Of a DNA stretch of 64,000 bases, positions 28,941-36,672 are shown piece by piece (the first letter of the stretch is position 1; each line of letters opens with the position of its first letter). The position numbers and the translations under genes were made by a program. Source of the DNA: Brevibacterium sp. 'Marine' (GTDB lineage Bacteria > Actinomycetota > Actinomycetes > Actinomycetales > Brevibacteriaceae); NCBI RefSeq assembly GCF_012844365.1, contig NZ_CP051626.1:2790001-2854000 (forward strand), read 5' to 3'. Under the pieces are notes generated by a model. That model saw only the letters and a program-made list of their open reading frames with translations. It was not told where the DNA came from and made no database searches.

Positions 28941-29872
28941 AGATTGACCGGCTGCTCACCGTCGTTGATCCGCCTGACCTGCGCGGCGAGGATCTTCACG
29001 ACTCGTGGTTCGAACGCCGAGGTATCGCCTCCGACGTGAGGTGTGATGAGGGTGTTCGGGGTCCCCCACAGCGCGTGGTTGCGCGGCAGCGGCTCCGGGT
29101 CGGTGACGTCGAGTGCGGCATGGAGTCGTCCGGTGGCAAGCTCTGCCACGAGTGCGTCCGTATCGACGACCTTGCCGCGGGCGACGTTGACGATGAGCGC
29201 ATTGTCGGGAAGCAGGCTGAGGAACTCCGCGTCGACGAGGTTGTGCGTCCCTTCGTTGAGCGGCGTGATGAGCACGACCACCTCGGTGTGGGGCAGAAGC
29301 CTCGGCAGCTCGTCGACGCCGTGGATCTTCCCGCGCTCGTCCTCACGCGCGGTCGAGGCGACGCGGGTGAGCTGGACCTCGAAGGGGTCGAAGCGGTCGG
29401 CGATGGCCGAGCCGATCTCACCGACGCCGATGATCATCACGCGTCGGTCCTGCAGCGAACGGTAGCGGTGATGCTCCCACACCCGCGAGACCTGCGAGCG
29501 CACGGCGTCGTCGATTCCGCGCAGACTGGCCAGGGTCAGCGCCAGCGCGAGCTCGGCGGTGCCTCCCGTATGCACACCGGAGGCGGTCGCGACCTGGATT
29601 CCACGCTCGGGCAGGTGGGCGACGGGGTCGTATCCGGTCGTCTGCGTGATGACCATACGCAGATTGGGCAGCTCGTCGAGCAGCTCGATCGTCGGCCCAG
29701 AATTCAGGTATGGCAGGATCACGACGTCGACATCGTCACGGCTGAGCTTGGCCGACCGTTCGGCGTCGGAGAAGACGACGAGGTCGACGTTGGCACGTTG
29801 GTGAGCGGGGATCTGAGCGATCACACGATTGCGGAGCTCGGAGTTCGGGAAGGCGATTGTGGTGATGGACAT
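28928..29872 (-). CDS. D-2-hydroxyacid dehydrogenase family protein (NAD-dependent)
   Basis: NAD-dependent dehydrogenase of 314 residues. It has the Rossmann loop IIGVGEIGSAIADRF and the catalytic Arg (NVARGKVVD), Glu (DVTDPEPLP) and His (ITPHVGGD). It resembles phosphoglycerate-dehydrogenase relatives acting on other 2-oxoacids. ATG 29872 is preceded by GAGG three bases away; 16 upstream in-frame codons look non-coding. It follows the LLM/FMN-reductase/MarR operon on the same strand with about 110 bases between, and is unlike the second family member at 19075. Its 3' end carries a threefold 23-bp repeat. Confidence 0.88.
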   Translation of the reverse strand: MSITTIAFPNSELRNRVIAQIPAHQRANVDLVVFSDAERSAKLSRDDVDVVILPYLNSGPTIELLDELPNLRMVITQTTGYDPVAHLPERGIQVATASGVHTGGTAELALALTLASLRGIDDAVRSQVSRVWEHHRYRSLQDRRVMIIGVGEIGSAIADRFDPFEVQLTRVASTAREDERGKIHGVDELPRLLPHTEVVVLITPLNEGTHNLVDAEFLSLLPDNALIVNVARGKVVDTDALVAELATGRLHAALDVTDPEPLPRNHALWGTPNTLITPHVGGDTSAFEPRVVKILAAQVRRINDGEQPVNLIKA

Positions 29873-29934
29873 GCCCTCATTGTGGCACGCAGTCTCGGAC
29901 CATGCCGAGACGTTCGTCACTCTGAGATGACCGG

Positions 29935-29995
29935 CCTCAGTTCTCGGGCGGGGCCCACCTCACCCCTCGGCCGACACCGTCCTCAGTTCTCGGGC
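29935..29995 (-). repeat. Threefold tandem repeat at the marR-type gene 3' end (period 23)
   Basis: CCTCAGTTCTCGGGC (29935), CCTCACCCCTCGG (29958) and CCTCAGTTCTCGGGC (29981) are 23 bases apart. Each has TCA, the complement of TGA, at the same phase; only the last (29983-29985) is the true stop. Copies one and three are identical over 15 bases. Confidence 0.85.
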
Positions 29996-30450
29996 AGCGA
30001 TTTCCCGATCCTAGTGAAGACGGCCTCGATCACCTCTAGCTCGGCGTCGCTGACATGGTCGAAGAAGACCTCGTCGACATAGCTCTTGTGCTGAGAGCCG
30101 GCGGACAGGAACGCCCGCGCTCCCGCCTCGGTCAGCGCCACATTGTGAGCACGCCCGTCCCCGGGACACTGAGTCTTCGTCACCAGTCCCGCCTCGACGA
30201 GGACCTTGATCCGATAGTTCAGCCGCGAGGGTGAGAAGACGAGCTTCTTCGCCAGGGCGCTCATCGTCAGCGTCCGCTCCGGCGCCTCCCACAGCAGGAG
30301 CAGAGTGTTGTAGTCACTGACATCGAGGCCCGCATCGTCCTTGAGCTGGGCCTCGAGGGCCTGACGCAGGCGCTGCGAAGTCTCGAAATAGGTTCGCCAC
30401 GCGTTCTGCGCCAGCGCCTCCCTCCCAAGCCCGAATCTGATCTCCGTCAT
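29983..30450 (-). CDS. MarR-family transcriptional regulator
   Basis: Winged-helix DNA-binding protein of 155 residues, probably a dimeric repressor released by a small aromatic or oxidant. The wHTH region includes LTMSALAKKLVFSPSRLNYR and the wing segment LTKTQCPGDGRAHNV-like VTKTQCPGDGRAHNVALTEA. ATG 30450 comes one base after the stop of the FMN reductase, so it is the third gene of the LLM-FMN reductase-MarR operon. The palindromic site at 32420-32433 before the operon is the likely operator, giving autoregulation. A Cys in TKTQCPGD near the wing could sense redox state, but this is conjecture. Its 3' end has a threefold 23-bp repeat. Confidence 0.9.
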   Translation of the reverse strand: MTEIRFGLGREALAQNAWRTYFETSQRLRQALEAQLKDDAGLDVSDYNTLLLLWEAPERTLTMSALAKKLVFSPSRLNYRIKVLVEAGLVTKTQCPGDGRAHNVALTEAGARAFLSAGSQHKSYVDEVFFDHVSDAELEVIEAVFTRIGKSLPEN

Positions 30451-30451
30451 C

Positions 30452-31162
30452 TCAGCCCTCGAGCAGCTGCGCGAACGGGGTGACGTTCGCGGGGTCGAAT
30501 TCGTCGACGAATCCGCGATTCGCCGAGGCACCCGGGGCCGCACCCGCCCCTGCACTATCGCGCGGATCGGGGTCGGCCACCTCGGCGAGGTCGTCGTTTC
30601 CGGCCCCGCTGATCGTTGCGGTCAGGGACACGAGCTCCTCCCCCGCCTGACGGATCCGGGCGGTCAGCGCCCGGCCGCCTTCGACGGTTCCCCAGTCGTC
30701 GGTCGCGGCGAAGACCGTCGTGGGCACGACGATGCCCTTGAGGTAGGACAGCATCGGCCGCAGCACGGCGTCTCCGGCCAGGGAATGCCGGGCAGTGCCG
30801 CCGGTGGAGGCGATGAGCACGGGTTTGCGGCTCAGCACCTTGTCGTCGATGAGCTGCCAGAACAGGGTGTGCAGACCGACGGGGGCGGCCTTGTACACCG
30901 GCGCGACGGTGACGATGGCGTCGGCCGCGGCGATGGTCTCGAAGGCCGTCTCCAGCGCTTCGGAGCGGAACCCTGTCAGGGTCATGTCCGTGAGCGCAGT
31001 GGCGAGGCGGCGGACGTTGATGACGTCCGTGGTCACGTCGATGCCCACCGATTCCCCCGCCGAGGCGGCCTGACCGAGGATCCGGTTCGTGAGCTTGAGC
31101 GTGGTCGAATCCTCGCTGAGCGAGGTGGTCACGGCCACGATGTTCATCGTCTTCGTGCTCAT
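30452..31162 (-). CDS. NAD(P)H-dependent FMN reductase (CE1759-like partner of an LLM monooxygenase)
   Basis: Flavodoxin-fold reductase of 236 residues supplying reduced FMN to the neighbouring monooxygenase. It has the FMN phosphate loop near VAVTTSLSEDSTTLKL, the conserved VAPVYKAAPVGLHTLFWQ segment and STGGTARHSLAGD. The C-terminal 50 residues (after about 185) are a low-complexity Asp/Ala/Gly tail not typical of the core. Its ATG overlaps the monooxygenase stop by one base (TGATG). The pairing is the one annotated in public databases as CE1758/CE1759 family, named from Corynebacterium efficiens. Confidence 0.88.
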   Translation of the reverse strand: MSTKTMNIVAVTTSLSEDSTTLKLTNRILGQAASAGESVGIDVTTDVINVRRLATALTDMTLTGFRSEALETAFETIAAADAIVTVAPVYKAAPVGLHTLFWQLIDDKVLSRKPVLIASTGGTARHSLAGDAVLRPMLSYLKGIVVPTTVFAATDDWGTVEGGRALTARIRQAGEELVSLTATISGAGNDDLAEVADPDPRDSAGAGAAPGASANRGFVDEFDPANVTPFAQLLEG

Positions 31163-32361
31163 CAGCGGTCGGCTCCTTCCCGTGTCGCATTCTGGGCGTC
31201 GTTCCCGGCGGATTCGCCAGCGCGTGCCTGCCGGTCCTCGAAGGCGCGTGATCCTTCTCCGCCGCCGGGGATCGGATCCCGGCCTTCGCGGTGGCGGATG
31301 ACGAGGGACTCGTGCGTCGGGGCATCGGGGACGTCTGCCGGGCGGCCCTTCGCGAACTCCTCGCGGAGAACGGGGATGACCTCTTCGCCGAGGAGGTCGA
31401 GCTGCTCGAGTACCGTCTTCTGCGGCAGTCCCGCATGGTCGATGAGGAAGAGCTGACGCTGGTAGTCTCCGGCCCAGTCGCGGAAGCTCAGGGTGCGCTC
31501 GATGACCTGCTGGGGCGACCCGACGGTCAGCGGAGTCTGCGTCGAGAAGTCCTCGAGGCTGGGTCCGTGGCCGTAGACCGGGGCGTTGTCGAAGTAGGGA
31601 CGGAACTCGCGGACGGCGTCCTGGGAGTTCTTGCGCATGAACACCTGACCGCCGAGGCCGACGATCGCCTGGCTGGCCGTGCCGTGACCGTAGTACTCAT
31701 AGCGCTGACGGTAGAGCTGAACCATCCGCGCGGTGTGCGAGGTCGGCCAGAAGATGTTGTTGTGGAAGAACCCGTCGCCGTAGTAGGCGGCCTGTTCGGC
31801 GATCTCGGGGCTGCGGATCGACCCGTGCCACACGAACGGCGGGACCTCGTCCAGAGGGGTCGGGGTGACGGTGAAGCCATTGAGAGGAGTGCGGAACTTG
31901 CCTTCCCAGTCGAGGTTCTTCTCACGCCACAGACGGTAGAGCAGGTTGTAGTTCTCGACCGCCAGCGGGATGCCGGCACGGATGTCCTTGCCGAACCACG
32001 GGTAGACGGGACCGGTGTTGCCGCGGCCCATGATCAGGCTGATGCGACCTTCGGAGAGGTGCTGAGCGTAGGAGTAGTCCTCGGCGATGCGCACGGGATC
32101 GGTCGTGGTGATGAGCGTCGTCGCCGTGGAGAGTTCGAGTGTCTGCGTCTGCGCGGCGATGTTGGCCAGCAGGATCGGCGGATTCGCCGGCGCCACGAAG
32201 GGCGGGTTGTGGTGCTGACCGGTGGCGAAGACGTCGAGTCCGACCTCCTCGGCCTTCTTGGCGATCTCGACGGTGTTCTTGATCCGCTGGTGTTCGCTGA
32301 CGGTGGTGCCGTCAGTGGGGTCGGTGGTGACATCGCCGATTGTGAAGATTCCGAATTCCAT
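31162..32361 (-). CDS. LLM-class flavin-dependent monooxygenase (CE1758-like)
   Basis: Bacterial-luciferase-like (beta/alpha)8 monooxygenase of 399 residues, using reduced FMN and oxygen. Family blocks include FATGQHHNPPFVAPANPP, SLIMGRGNTGPVYPWFG and VWHGSIRSPEIAEQAAYYG. AGGAGGCGCC precedes the ATG. The last 40 residues are a polar tail. It heads a three-gene operon with an FMN reductase and a MarR regulator. The natural substrate is not known; a role in detoxifying or degrading an organic compound is inferred from the regulator type. Confidence 0.9.
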   Translation of the reverse strand: MEFGIFTIGDVTTDPTDGTTVSEHQRIKNTVEIAKKAEEVGLDVFATGQHHNPPFVAPANPPILLANIAAQTQTLELSTATTLITTTDPVRIAEDYSYAQHLSEGRISLIMGRGNTGPVYPWFGKDIRAGIPLAVENYNLLYRLWREKNLDWEGKFRTPLNGFTVTPTPLDEVPPFVWHGSIRSPEIAEQAAYYGDGFFHNNIFWPTSHTARMVQLYRQRYEYYGHGTASQAIVGLGGQVFMRKNSQDAVREFRPYFDNAPVYGHGPSLEDFSTQTPLTVGSPQQVIERTLSFRDWAGDYQRQLFLIDHAGLPQKTVLEQLDLLGEEVIPVLREEFAKGRPADVPDAPTHESLVIRHREGRDPIPGGGEGSRAFEDRQARAGESAGNDAQNATREGADR

Positions 32362-32419
32362 GGCGCCTCCTGCGTCTGAGCTCCTGCGGCTTGAGCGGCC
32401 GCCCTGCTGATCGAACTCA

Positions 32420-32442
32420 CTTCAATTTTGAAGTAACTAGTT
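32420..32442 (-). promoter_or_regulatory. Putative MarR operator
   Basis: CTTCAA-TT-TTGAAG (32420-32433) is a perfect six-bp inverted repeat with a two-base spacer, followed by the palindrome AACTAGTT (32435-32442) and TTGAAATATTAACA. TTCAA/TTGAA half-sites and low G+C stand out in this genome, and the site lies 59 bases before the LLM start, where the co-operonic MarR protein would be expected to bind. Confidence 0.6.
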
Positions 32443-32529
32443 GAAATATTAACAGAAGTGGTGTCAAAAGTATTCCCGGCCGCGGGCAGCCACCTGGGTG
32501 GGTGGCGTGGCCATGACCACAAGCGGTCG

Positions 32530-32589
32530 ATTGTCGGGTCGATCCCCGGTGGTTCCAGCCCGATTCTCACCGCGGATCGACCCGACAAT
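32530..32589. repeat. Long hairpin, 16 bp + 5 bp stem
   Basis: ATTGTCGGGTCGATCC (32530-32545) pairs perfectly with 32574-32589. After one C-C mismatch the stem continues with CGGTG/CACCG, leaving a 16-base loop. It is far longer than a simple terminator and is followed on the plus strand by a second hairpin (AAGCGGCTCC/GGAGCCGCTT, 32597-32628) with a TTTT tail. It could be a terminator pair for minus-strand cysE transcripts, a repetitive extragenic element, or a small RNA. Confidence 0.7.
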
Positions 32590-32606
32590 GCACGACAAGC
32601 GGCTCC

Positions 32607-32700
32607 CGCCCGTAGGCAGGAGCCGCTTTTGACGCCCGTAGGCAGGAGCCGCTTTTGACGCCCGCAGGCAGGAGCCGCCGTCTGTCCGGCAGCAGGAGCC
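32607..32700 (-). repeat. 26-bp tandem repeats directly after cysE
   Basis: AGGAGCCGC recurs at 32618, 32644, 32670 and 32694 (spacings 26, 26, 24). The unit GACGCCCGTAGGCAGGAGCC plus GCTTTT is perfect at 32631-32656 and decays towards cysE, whose last codons join the series. The first copy, with upstream AAGCGGCTCC, makes a hairpin. Confidence 0.85.
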
Positions 32701-32703
32701 GCC

Positions 32704-33381
32704 TCAGATCCAGAGCGCGGGGTCCTCGAGGACGAAATCCGGGTGTTTCACCGAACCGTCATCCGCAGATGCCTTCGCCGAGGCGGCGCCGACCTTCTTC
32801 TTCGGGCGCACGGTCGCGGGAATGCCCACGGCACTCGAGTCGGCCGCCACGTCCTTGACGACGACGGCATTGGCTCCGACCGCGGAGTTGTCGCCGACGA
32901 CGACCGGGCCGAGGATCTTCGCCCCGGCGCCGACGAGCACATGGTTGCCGATCGTCGGGTGGCGCTTCGCCTGTGCCATCGATGTGCCGCCGAGGGTCAC
33001 CTGGTGATAGAGCATGACGTCGTCGCCGATCTCCGAGGTCTCGCCGATGACGACGCCGTTGGCGTGGTCGATGAAGAAGCGACGCCCGATCTGCGCCCCC
33101 GGGTGGATCTCCACACCGGTCAGCGTCCTCACCAGCTGGGACATCAGTCGCGCGGGCACCTTTCCAGCATCGTGCTGCCACAGGCGGTGGAGTCCGCGGT
33201 GGGCCCAGATGGCATGCATCCCCGGGTAGGACACCAATGAGACGAAATCATTGCGCGCCGCCGGATCTCGCCGCTTCACCGTCTCAAGGTCTTCTTTGAG
33301 CGTCTCGCGCACACCGGGTCGGCTCAGCCCATAGGCTGCCGCACCGGCGGCCGCCGCGGCCGCTGCCCACAGTGCCTTCAT
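32704..33381 (-). CDS. cysE: Serine O-acetyltransferase
   Basis: Makes O-acetylserine from serine and acetyl-CoA, the first committed step of cysteine synthesis; product used by the cysK enzyme encoded just upstream. The 225-residue protein has the left-handed beta-helix hexapeptide region with [20 protein letters not shown] and [20 protein letters not shown], including the catalytic His residues. The C-terminus [11 protein letters not shown] ends in Ile, as expected for docking into CysK. The N-terminus is odd: [20 protein letters not shown] is a hydrophobic Ala-rich run in place of the usual helical domain. ATG 33381 is preceded by GGGGAG. Four 26-bp repeats follow the stop. Confidence 0.94.
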   Translation of the reverse strand: MKALWAAAAAAAGAAAYGLSRPGVRETLKEDLETVKRRDPAARNDFVSLVSYPGMHAIWAHRGLHRLWQHDAGKVPARLMSQLVRTLTGVEIHPGAQIGRRFFIDHANGVVIGETSEIGDDVMLYHQVTLGGTSMAQAKRHPTIGNHVLVGAGAKILGPVVVGDNSAVGANAVVVKDVAADSSAVGIPATVRPKKKVGAASAKASADDGSVKHPDFVLEDPALWI

Positions 33382-33480
33382 CGTTGACTCCCCCTGCTCA
33401 TTCGTCTCGGTCTGTCTCGTGCAAGTCGGATCCGGGCGGAAGAATTCCCGCAGCGGTCCGACATCGGACTCTGCAGACAG

Positions 33481-33512
33481 CGAGGGCGCCAAACCGAAGT
33501 CTGACGCCCTCG
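33481..33512 (-). terminator. Hairpin between cysK and cysE
   Basis: CGAGGGCG (33481-33488) pairs with CGCCCTCG (33505-33512) around a 16-base loop, 16 bases after cysK. It may partly end cysK transcription or protect the 3' end; no T-run follows, so read-through into cysE is likely. Confidence 0.5.
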
Positions 33513-33528
33513 TGCCGCTGCCATGGAG

Positions 33529-34455
33529 TCAGTCCATGTACTCGGCAAACAGCGGAGTAGACAGATACCGCTCGCCGTAGCTGGGGATGATGACGACGAC
33601 GCGCTTGCCGGCGTTCTCCGGTCGAGACGCGACCTTCTCGGCAGCGAAGAGTGCGGCGCCGGAGGAGATGCCGACGAGCAGGCCCTCTTCGAGAGCGACG
33701 GCGCGAGCCCGCTCGAAGGCGTCGTCGTTGTCGACATCGACGACTTCGTCGTAGATATCGGTGTTGAGCACCTTGGGCACGAAGTTCGCGCCGAGGCCCT
33801 GGATCGCGTGCGGTCCGGCCGTGCCTTCGGTCAGCAGCGGCGAAGCGGCGGGCTCGACGGCGATGATCTTCACATCCGGGTTGGCCTCACGCAGCGCGGC
33901 TCCCGCGCCGGTGATGGTTCCGCCCGTGCCGATGCCGGAGACGAAGATGTCGACCTTGCCGTCGGTGTCGGCGAGGATCTCTGGACCGGTGGTGGCCTTG
34001 TGGATCTCGGCATTGGCCTGGTTCTCGAACTGGCGCACGAGGACGGCGCCGTCGGAAGCAAGCTCTTCGGCCTTGGCCACTGCCCCCTTCATACCTTCGG
34101 CCTTGTCGGTGAGGACGAGTTCGGCACCGAAGGCGCGCAGCAGGGCGCGACGTTCCTTCGACATCGACTCGGGCATCGTCAGCTTGACCTTGTAGCCGCG
34201 GGAGGTGCCGACCATCGCCAGAGCGATGCCGGTGTTGCCGGAGGTGGCTTCGACGATCGTGCCGCCGGGCTGCAGTTCGCCGGACTTCTCGGCTGCGTCG
34301 ATCATCGCCACACCGATGCGATCCTTGACGGAGTTGCCCGGGTTGTACGATTCGAGCTTCGCAACGATTTCGGCGCCGGAGCGTTCACTGGCCTTGTTGA
34401 CGCGGATCAGCGGAGTACGGCCGACCAGATCGGAGACGTTGTTGAAGATGGTCAA
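33529..34455 (-). CDS. cysK: Cysteine synthase A (O-acetylserine sulfhydrylase)
   Basis: PLP enzyme joining O-acetylserine and sulfide to give cysteine. The 308-residue protein has the PLP Lys in [18 protein letters not shown], the substrate loop [12 protein letters not shown] and the phosphate-binding [12 protein letters not shown]. The start is TTG 34455 ([17 protein letters not shown]), preceded by AAAGGACTTAC; the frame continues upstream but without family residues. It is followed by cysE on the same strand after 147 bases with a hairpin between, and the two products normally form the cysteine synthase complex. A -10-like TATGAT lies about 120 bases upstream. Confidence 0.96.
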   Translation of the reverse strand: MTIFNNVSDLVGRTPLIRVNKASERSGAEIVAKLESYNPGNSVKDRIGVAMIDAAEKSGELQPGGTIVEATSGNTGIALAMVGTSRGYKVKLTMPESMSKERRALLRAFGAELVLTDKAEGMKGAVAKAEELASDGAVLVRQFENQANAEIHKATTGPEILADTDGKVDIFVSGIGTGGTITGAGAALREANPDVKIIAVEPAASPLLTEGTAGPHAIQGLGANFVPKVLNTDIYDEVVDVDNDDAFERARAVALEEGLLVGISSGAALFAAEKVASRPENAGKRVVVIIPSYGERYLSTPLFAEYMD

Positions 34456-34838
34456 AGTAAGTCCTTTCACGCTTCTGTGTGCACCCGCCGTCACAGGCCT
34501 CTCACCACTCGGCAGAGCTGTTCCGGCAAGCGTTGAGCGACAGCTTTCATCTCGTGGTCCGAGACGGCTTGTCTTCATCATAACCACGCCGACGCTGAAC
34601 GTGTTCCCAGATATGTTGCTCAACAATCTGTGTTCGCTGGCGGCGAAACTATATGACGTTCCCTATCACAGGCTGGGAGCGGTCGCATATCTATCCATCT
34701 GCCGCAGGTCCGATTCGCAACAACCGCTGAGCAATCGGCGGACATGATCACCGAGGCGGCTCTCCCTGACGCTCATGCCCGACCATGGCCGTCAGGCTGA
34801 GGCTGAGACGGTCTCCGGTGACCGATACGATTATCCTC
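34456..34838. other. 383-bp divergent region between cysK and def
   Basis: Holds the cysK leader (about 110 bases with ribosome site AAAGGA), a -10-like TATGAT on the minus strand and the def -10 box TACGAT (34826-34831). An imperfect copy of the repeated 11-mer (CACCGAGGCGG) is at 34750. No further gene is seen. Confidence 0.6.
34577..34582 (-). promoter_or_regulatory. Candidate cysK -10 box
   Basis: TATGAT on the minus strand is the best -10 match upstream of cysK and would give a leader of roughly 115 bases. No good -35 hexamer is at the right distance, so the assignment is tentative. Confidence 0.4.
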
Positions 34839-35411
34839 ATGGCTATTCATCCCATCGTCGTCTGCGGCGAGCCCGTTCTGCATCGTCGTGCCGAGAAGAT
34901 CGTCGAGTTCGACGAGGACCTTGCCGAACTCGTCGCGGACATGCACGAGACACTCGACGCCAGCAACGGTGTCGGACTGGCCGCACCGCAGATCGGCGTC
35001 GGCAAGTCCATCTTCGTGTACAACGCCGATGACGACTATGGTGTGCGTCGTCGCGGCACCTTCGTCAATCCCGTGCTCATTGCCTCGAAGGTTCCCGACA
35101 CACGTCCCGATCCCGACGATGAGACCGAAGGGTGCCTGTCGGTGCCGAGTCTCGATTTCCCCCTCAAACGTGCCGACAGAGTCACCGTCAACGGCTTCGA
35201 TGAGAAAGGCGAACCGGTGACCCTGAGCGCTGACGGGTGGTTCGCGCGCATCATGCAGCACGAATACGACCACCTGCAGGGAACCCTCTACGTCGACCGC
35301 CTCGATAAGCGCTGGTCGAAGAAGTGGAAGAAGGCCCAGGAAGCGCATGGCTACAACCAGCCGGGCCTGTCATGGATGCCGGGAGTCGACCCCGACCCCT
35401 TCGGTCACTGA
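34839..35411 (+). CDS. def: Peptide deformylase
   Basis: Metalloenzyme removing the formyl group from nascent proteins. The 190-residue protein has all three family motifs: GVGLAAPQIG (44-53), EGCLSVP (97-103, metal Cys) and QHEYDHLQG (140-148, metal His pair and catalytic Glu). The C-terminal tail (RWSKKWKKAQEAHGYNQP and following) is longer than in E. coli. ATG 34839 stands seven bases after TACGAT with no ribosome site, a leaderless arrangement; an in-frame ATG 18 codons upstream lies before that box and is rejected. It is convergent with the unknown gene at 35426. Confidence 0.96.
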   Translation: MAIHPIVVCGEPVLHRRAEKIVEFDEDLAELVADMHETLDASNGVGLAAPQIGVGKSIFVYNADDDYGVRRRGTFVNPVLIASKVPDTRPDPDDETEGCLSVPSLDFPLKRADRVTVNGFDEKGEPVTLSADGWFARIMQHEYDHLQGTLYVDRLDKRWSKKWKKAQEAHGYNQPGLSWMPGVDPDPFGH

Positions 35412-35425
35412 ACCGGGAGCCGAGC

Positions 35426-36460
35426 TTAAGCCTCGAGTTCGTCCACGGACTTCTGAGCTGCGGCCAACCGGGTGTCGAAGTCGTCGAAGTCATCGGCGGT
35501 CTGATCGAGTTCGGCAACGAGTCCGGAGATGATCGACGACTGCGAGTCCGCGTCGATGCGCAGCTCCCTGAACTGCCAATCGGCGGAATCGTCCGCGGCG
35601 GTGCGAGACAGCACGTCGAGCACCCGGTCACCGAGCTCGCGGGAGCGTTCGGAGTTGTGCAGCAGCATGAGCTGCTGATCGAGTTCGAGGAGGCGCTCGT
35701 AGTAGTCGTGCATCGACTCCACGCGGCGTGCCATGGACGAGAACGCGACGGCCAGCTTCGACAGATAGGTCTCCACCGACTTCGCGGTCCCCGCATCACG
35801 GATGCCCTCGATCTCCTCGCGGAGGCTGACGAGTTCCTGCAGCCGCACGCCGATGGAGGCCACCGCATGGTCGAGGTCGACGCGGGAGACGTGGTCTTTG
35901 AGTATCGGATGGGTCCAGGCGCGGGTGCGCACGATCTTGCGGGCGATCGTGACGGCGAGATGGAACAGGCGCTGCTCGTCGGTGTCGCGGCCTTCCTTGC
36001 GCCCGGGCAGATAGCCGAGGCTGGCCGGGGTCACCCACTGGGCGGCGGCGACCTTGCGTCGGTTCTTCCGGCTCAGACGCTTCGGATCGCGGAAGTATTT
36101 GGGGCCGGTGACGGCCGCGAAGATTCCGGTCCCCAGGGCGGTGGCCGCACCCATCCCGCCGAAGGTCAGTGCGGCATCGGCGAATCCCGAGACCAGAGCC
36201 AGTCCTCCGGGAGCCGCGAATCCCGCGGTCACGGCGGTGCCGGCGGCGGTGCCGCCCTTGAACAGGACGCTGGAGCGGAAGAAGTTCCGGCTCATCCCAC
36301 CGGTGAGCATGATCGCGCTCGGGGCTCCGGCCGTGTAGCGGTATCCGCGGGCACTCCAAGCGCGCAGCACCGCCTCGTTGACGCTGTCGGGCACGAGCAC
36401 CCGGTAGATCGGCGCGGACTTCCCGCATTCGCTCTTCCACAGCGATTTCCACTCAGACAC
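35426..36460 (-). CDS. Conserved protein of unknown function with Gly/Ala-rich hydrophobic region and helical C-terminus
   Basis: 344 residues, not recognised. Residues about 66-118 are a Gly/Ala-rich hydrophobic stretch that could make one or two membrane passes or hairpin. A basic segment follows (RDPKRLSRKNRRK), and the C-terminal half is long, charged and helical, probably coiled coil (about 205-340). The start is GTG 36460, placed by a strong GGAGGTG five bases upstream. Upstream on the same strand lies gatB's region but with reverse spacing, so it is a single gene convergent with def. Possible roles in envelope or septum organisation are only guesses from the shape. Confidence 0.75.
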   Translation of the reverse strand: MSEWKSLWKSECGKSAPIYRVLVPDSVNEAVLRAWSARGYRYTAGAPSAIMLTGGMSRNFFRSSVLFKGGTAAGTAVTAGFAAPGGLALVSGFADAALTFGGMGAATALGTGIFAAVTGPKYFRDPKRLSRKNRRKVAAAQWVTPASLGYLPGRKEGRDTDEQRLFHLAVTIARKIVRTRAWTHPILKDHVSRVDLDHAVASIGVRLQELVSLREEIEGIRDAGTAKSVETYLSKLAVAFSSMARRVESMHDYYERLLELDQQLMLLHNSERSRELGDRVLDVLSRTAADDSADWQFRELRIDADSQSSIISGLVAELDQTADDFDDFDTRLAAAQKSVDELEA

Positions 36461-36672
36461 CGCTTCACCTCCACGCGTGTGGGTCACGCTCTTGGCCCTG
36501 TCCTGGCGGGCCATCGGCTGCGGGGAATGCGAACAGCCACACCCTCCGCCATGCTCGGGAACCCGGTCGGCTCCCTTGGACGCACAGTCTAGAGGGTGTG
36601 GCTGGATCAATCCTGAGTCCTGCTCGGCACTGTCAGGCGCCGACGTCGACCAGGATCAGTTCGGACCTGAAC

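Larger units (their letters stand above)
32362..32703. other. 342-bp intergenic region between the LLM operon and cysE
   Basis: Contains, in order, an operator-like palindrome (32420-32433) beside AACTAGTT in an A+T-rich stretch that should be the LLM promoter; a long hairpin (32530-32589); and four GC-rich 26-bp repeats (32607-32700) running up to the cysE stop codon. No gene is apparent. Confidence 0.7.

Noticed and set aside
32607..32700. CRISPR-like direct repeats beside cysE
   Set aside because: Units are contiguous tandem copies without spacers, they decay towards the gene end, and no cas gene is in the window.
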